Translations under genes and position numbers: made by a program
Shown here: positions 62,987 through 64,000 of the stretch, in pieces
Position numbering within the stretch: the stretch's first letter is position 1
Layout of the letters: the number at the start of each line of letters is the position of its first letter
From: Gammaproteobacteria bacterium (ex Lamellibrachia satsuma)
Lineage (GTDB): Bacteria; Pseudomonadota; Gammaproteobacteria; Chromatiales; Chromatiaceae
DNA length: 64,000 nt
Direction: 5' to 3'
Assembly: GCA_019623805.1 (NCBI GenBank)
Contig: CP053680.1
Location: forward strand, 434,001 to 498,000
The notes under the pieces: generated by a model
Database searches by the model: none
The model's input: only the letters and a program-made list of their open reading frames with translations
Told to the model about the DNA's origin: nothing

Positions 62987-63862
62987 TCATTCTGAGACAT
63001 TGAGAACCTCTCCACTCTCCTCATCCTGCCCACGTTCAATAACCAACTCAACACGCCGGTTCTTCGCACGATTTTCCCTGGAATCATTGGGTGCCAGCGG
63101 ATTGGAATCCGCATGTCCCTCAATCAGTACGCGGGCTGGATCCAGGTCTGAATTACTCAACATAGCATGGACCACGGTCACCGCACGCGCCGATGAGAGT
63201 TCCCAGTTTGAACGGAAGCGCTGGGTGGAGATAGGTATGTTGTCAGTATGTCCAGCCACTACGATATTCCCAGGGGTCTCTGCCACGACATCTGTGATTC
63301 GTGTGACAACATCGAAAAAGCCGGGGTCCAGGCTTGCTCTACCAGAGGGAAATGACCCCTTCTCCCGAATCCGGATGATGATCTTGGTCTGCTCGGTCTC
63401 GACTTCAAGCATGCCCTCCTCAATCTCCTCCTCCAGCATCTCTGCCAACTCTTCAGCCTGCTGCTCGACCTCCGCCTCAAGCTGCGCCTGCATCGCGGCT
63501 TTCATCGCTTCATCCACCTCGATCTCATCGGCACTCTGCTTGCCGTCGTGAACGTCAAGGTTATCCTTGGTGTCATCCGTCGTCTGCTGCCGGATCTCCT
63601 CCATGAGCGTCTCTTCCGGCTTGCCGGGACTGAACTCCTGCTTGATGACACTGGTACCTTTCACAATCTCATTGGCGGGAATCTCCGTCTGCACACCAAA
63701 AGCATCCTTCATCGACTCGGCCATCTTTTTGAAACGGATAGCGTCCAGCTCCGCAAAAGAGAGCAGCAGGACAAAGAAGCACATCAACAGGGACATCAGG
63801 TCGGCAAAGGTTGCCAGCCAGGCGGGAAGACCCGTTTCACATTTTGGGCAATCGTCAGCCAT
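62987..63862 (-). CDS. pomB: Flagellar motor stator protein PomB (MotB family)
   Basis: The 291-aa protein has an N-terminal membrane helix (about 15-37, ATFADLMSLLMCFFVLLLSF) with D21, the ion-binding Asp. LPAWLATFADLMSLLMCFFV is closer to sodium-type PomB than to proton-type MotB. The plug region and long acidic helix (about 110-155) precede the C-terminal OmpA-like peptidoglycan-binding domain: VVAGHTDNIPIST and ELSSARAVTVVHAML. The preceding pomA gene is 14 bp away on the same strand. It suggests a marine, Na+-driven polar flagellum. Confidence 0.9.
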   Translation of the reverse strand: MADDCPKCETGLPAWLATFADLMSLLMCFFVLLLSFAELDAIRFKKMAESMKDAFGVQTEIPANEIVKGTSVIKQEFSPGKPEETLMEEIRQQTTDDTKDNLDVHDGKQSADEIEVDEAMKAAMQAQLEAEVEQQAEELAEMLEEEIEEGMLEVETEQTKIIIRIREKGSFPSGRASLDPGFFDVVTRITDVVAETPGNIVVAGHTDNIPISTQRFRSNWELSSARAVTVVHAMLSNSDLDPARVLIEGHADSNPLAPNDSRENRAKNRRVELVIERGQDEESGEVLNVSE

Positions 63863-63876
63863 CCTGGTTGCCCCCG

Positions 63877-64000
63877 CTAATCACTATCGCCGGTTGGACG
63901 TTTGCCGGTAGGCAGATAGGTACTGAGCAGTTGTTCCAACACCCGGGGATTCATGCCCTCCTGAATACCGGAAATCGTTTCGATGATCAGGGATTTGTTG
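63877..64000 (-). CDS. pomA: Flagellar motor protein PomA (MotA family), C-terminal part (runs off the window)
   Basis: The last 40 codons of a frame ending at the TAG at 63877-63879 encode NKSLIIETISGIQEGMNPRV followed by LEQLLSTYLPTG. This matches the C-terminal cytosolic tail of MotA/PomA (ISGIQEG-NPRVLE). It lies immediately before pomB, as in Vibrio pomAB operons. The rest is beyond the window. Confidence 0.82.
   Translation of the reverse strand, partial: NKSLIIETISGIQEGMNPRVLEQLLSTYLPTGKRPTGDSD

Overview
This window reads as chromosome of a sulfur-oxidising gammaproteobacterium, probably marine and Chromatiales/Sedimenticola-like. The grounds are dissimilatory sulfite reductase genes dsrAB, gammaproteobacterial housekeeping blocks (prmB, iscR, rlmB-rnr, fmdB-DUF502-aspS-nudB, ygfZ, hrpB, dgt), a PomAB-type sodium flagellar motor and many cyclic-di-GMP genes. 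The taxon is inferred; no rRNA is present.

Layout. 1-9.7 kb: translation and RNA genes (prmB, iscR, rlmB, rnr), a Kef-type antiporter followed by a DsbA-like protein, a methyltransferase and tcdA. 9.7-11.2 kb: a complete IS701-family element. 11.4-21.6 kb: a heme-c-motif GGDEF-EAL protein, dgt, two lipoproteins, a PiT phosphate permease, tRNA-Asp, a homoserine O-acyltransferase and a P-loop ATPase. 21.8-32.6 kb: an expanded DSF (diffusible signal factor) quorum-sensing locus. 32.8-38.7 kb: mobA, hrpB and a membrane-spanning SMC/Rad50-like ATPase. 38.8-43.9 kb: a TetR regulator with an RND exporter, a LolA-like carrier and an outer-membrane protein. 44-52 kb: putA, a second IS701 copy with the same ORF set, dsrB and dsrA. 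52-64 kb: an RNB nuclease, ygfZ, an HDOD protein, an ABC exporter, a deaminase, nudB, aspS, a PilZ protein and pomB plus the end of pomA.

The most interesting segment is the DSF locus. It holds a standard signalling core: RpfF synthase with both catalytic glutamates, RpfC hybrid kinase and RpfG HD-GYP regulator. Around this core sit a second RpfC-like protein that has lost its whole kinase core and has Asn at the phosphoacceptor site, a cyclopropane-fatty-acid-synthase-like methyltransferase, a dedicated ketoacyl-ACP synthase and acyl carrier protein, and a two-receiver protein with one dead receiver. A short ORF overlapping the rpfF start carries a copy of the RpfF FNLGGDL motif. I infer that this locus makes, possibly methylates, and senses a fatty-acid signal, with output through c-di-GMP. 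GGDEF-EAL and PilZ proteins elsewhere in the window could act in the same network.

Mobile DNA. Two 1524-bp IS701 copies have different target duplications (TTAG and TTAA), so they inserted separately. A short MITE-like repeat occurs twice, and one copy supplies the last codons and stop of rpfG.
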